From the NCBI GenBank assembly GCA_021732745.1, contig JAKFUK010000003.1:62001-126000 (forward strand): 64,000 bases of DNA, written 5' to 3'. Positions within the stretch are counted from its first letter, which is position 1. Every line of letters starts with the position of its first letter. Shown here piece by piece: positions 63,753-64,000 of this stretch. A program made the position numbers and the translations under genes. The notes under the pieces are model-generated. The model saw only the letters and a list, made by a program, of their open reading frames with translations. It was not told the origin of the DNA and did no database searches. The stretch is from Nevskia sp. GTDB taxonomy: Bacteria; Pseudomonadota; Gammaproteobacteria; Nevskiales; Nevskiaceae.

Positions 63753-64000
63753 TCAAGCCGCCTTGGCCGCCGCCTGAGGCGTGGTATGCGCACGCCACTC
63801 GGGGTATTCGCTGCGCTCGCCCTTGACGGTGGCGGCGTAGAGCTTTTGCAGCTTTTCGGTGATCGGTCCGCGCTTGCCGGGGCCGACGGCGCGGTTGTCG
63901 ACTTCGCGGATCGGCATCACTTCGGCTGCCGTGCCGGTGAAGAAGGCTTCGTCGGCGATGTACATCTCGTCGCGGGTGATGCGCCGCTCGCGGCACTCGA
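63753..64000 (-). CDS. ilvE: Branched-chain amino acid aminotransferase (N-terminus outside window)
   Basis: PLP-dependent transaminase for the last step of Leu, Ile and Val synthesis. Only the last 82 residues are present: RRITRDEMYIADEAFFTGTAAEVMP, of which DEMYIADEAFFTGTAAEV is the family hallmark, then DNRAVGPGKRGPITEKLQ and an Ala-rich end. The frame is open to the window edge. It is followed by the long inverted repeat before hldE. Confidence 0.95.
   Translation of the reverse strand, partial: ECRERRITRDEMYIADEAFFTGTAAEVMPIREVDNRAVGPGKRGPITEKLQKLYAATVKGERSEYPEWRAHTTPQAAAKAA

Overview
The window is a GC-rich (about 64 percent by eye) bacterial chromosome segment. The tRNA-Tyr, tRNA-Gly, tRNA-Thr, tufB, tRNA-Trp, secE, nusG, rplKAJL, rpoBC, rpsLG, fusA, tufA, rpsJ order and the protein sequences are those of a gammaproteobacterium. 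Two tuf copies, Tat-exported OpgD, NasS/NasT, HldE and the agmatine-to-putrescine genes fit a free-living Nevskiales/Xanthomonadales-like organism. That placement is inference; there is no rRNA gene to confirm it.

Layout. (1) 1-19.3 kb, all minus strand: the core transcription and translation block, entered from a good sigma-70 promoter before tRNA-Tyr and broken by several hairpins and two clear terminators. A second, broken tRNA-Thr copy carries a perfect 18-bp palindrome. (2) 19.3-28 kb: helicase HrpB, an NAD-salvage pair (NadR-like kinase and PnuC), a MOSC protein, OpgD, a flavoprotein, QueA and tRNA-Leu. (3) 28-38 kb: an accessory stretch with a DarT/DarG toxin-antitoxin operon beside tRNA-Leu, a PQQ-type sugar dehydrogenase, a Nudix hydrolase, a repetitive secreted protein, a YafQ-type toxin-antitoxin pair, a LysE exporter, CysS, an FMN-binding protein and a MerR-type regulator. 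(4) 37.7-53.1 kb: a complete nitrate assimilation locus. (5) 53.3-64 kb: aldehyde dehydrogenase, agmatine deiminase and N-carbamoylputrescine amidase, a two-component system, an esterase, an acid phosphatase, HldE and the end of IlvE.

The nitrate locus is the most informative region. NasT (ANTAR RNA-binding antiterminator) and NasS (cytoplasmic nitrate sensor) precede an operon for an outer-membrane porin and an NrtABD uptake transporter. A second transcription unit follows for an MFS transporter, NirB, NirD, a FAD reductase and the molybdenum nitrate reductase. Each unit has an NtrC-like site, a sigma-54 promoter and a leader with two hexaloop hairpins whose loops carry A at position 1 and G at position 4. 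In the first leader the second hairpin overlaps the 5' arm of an 18-bp intrinsic terminator, which gives a readable antitermination switch. In the second leader no U-tract terminator is visible.

Repeats are the other theme. GC-rich inverted-repeat elements sit between genes and also, in frame, inside nirB and the nitrate reductase gene, adding about 44 and 62 residues. Three further intergenic inverted-repeat families occur, and short near-perfect palindromes are nested inside repeats and inside the broken tRNA-Thr copy.
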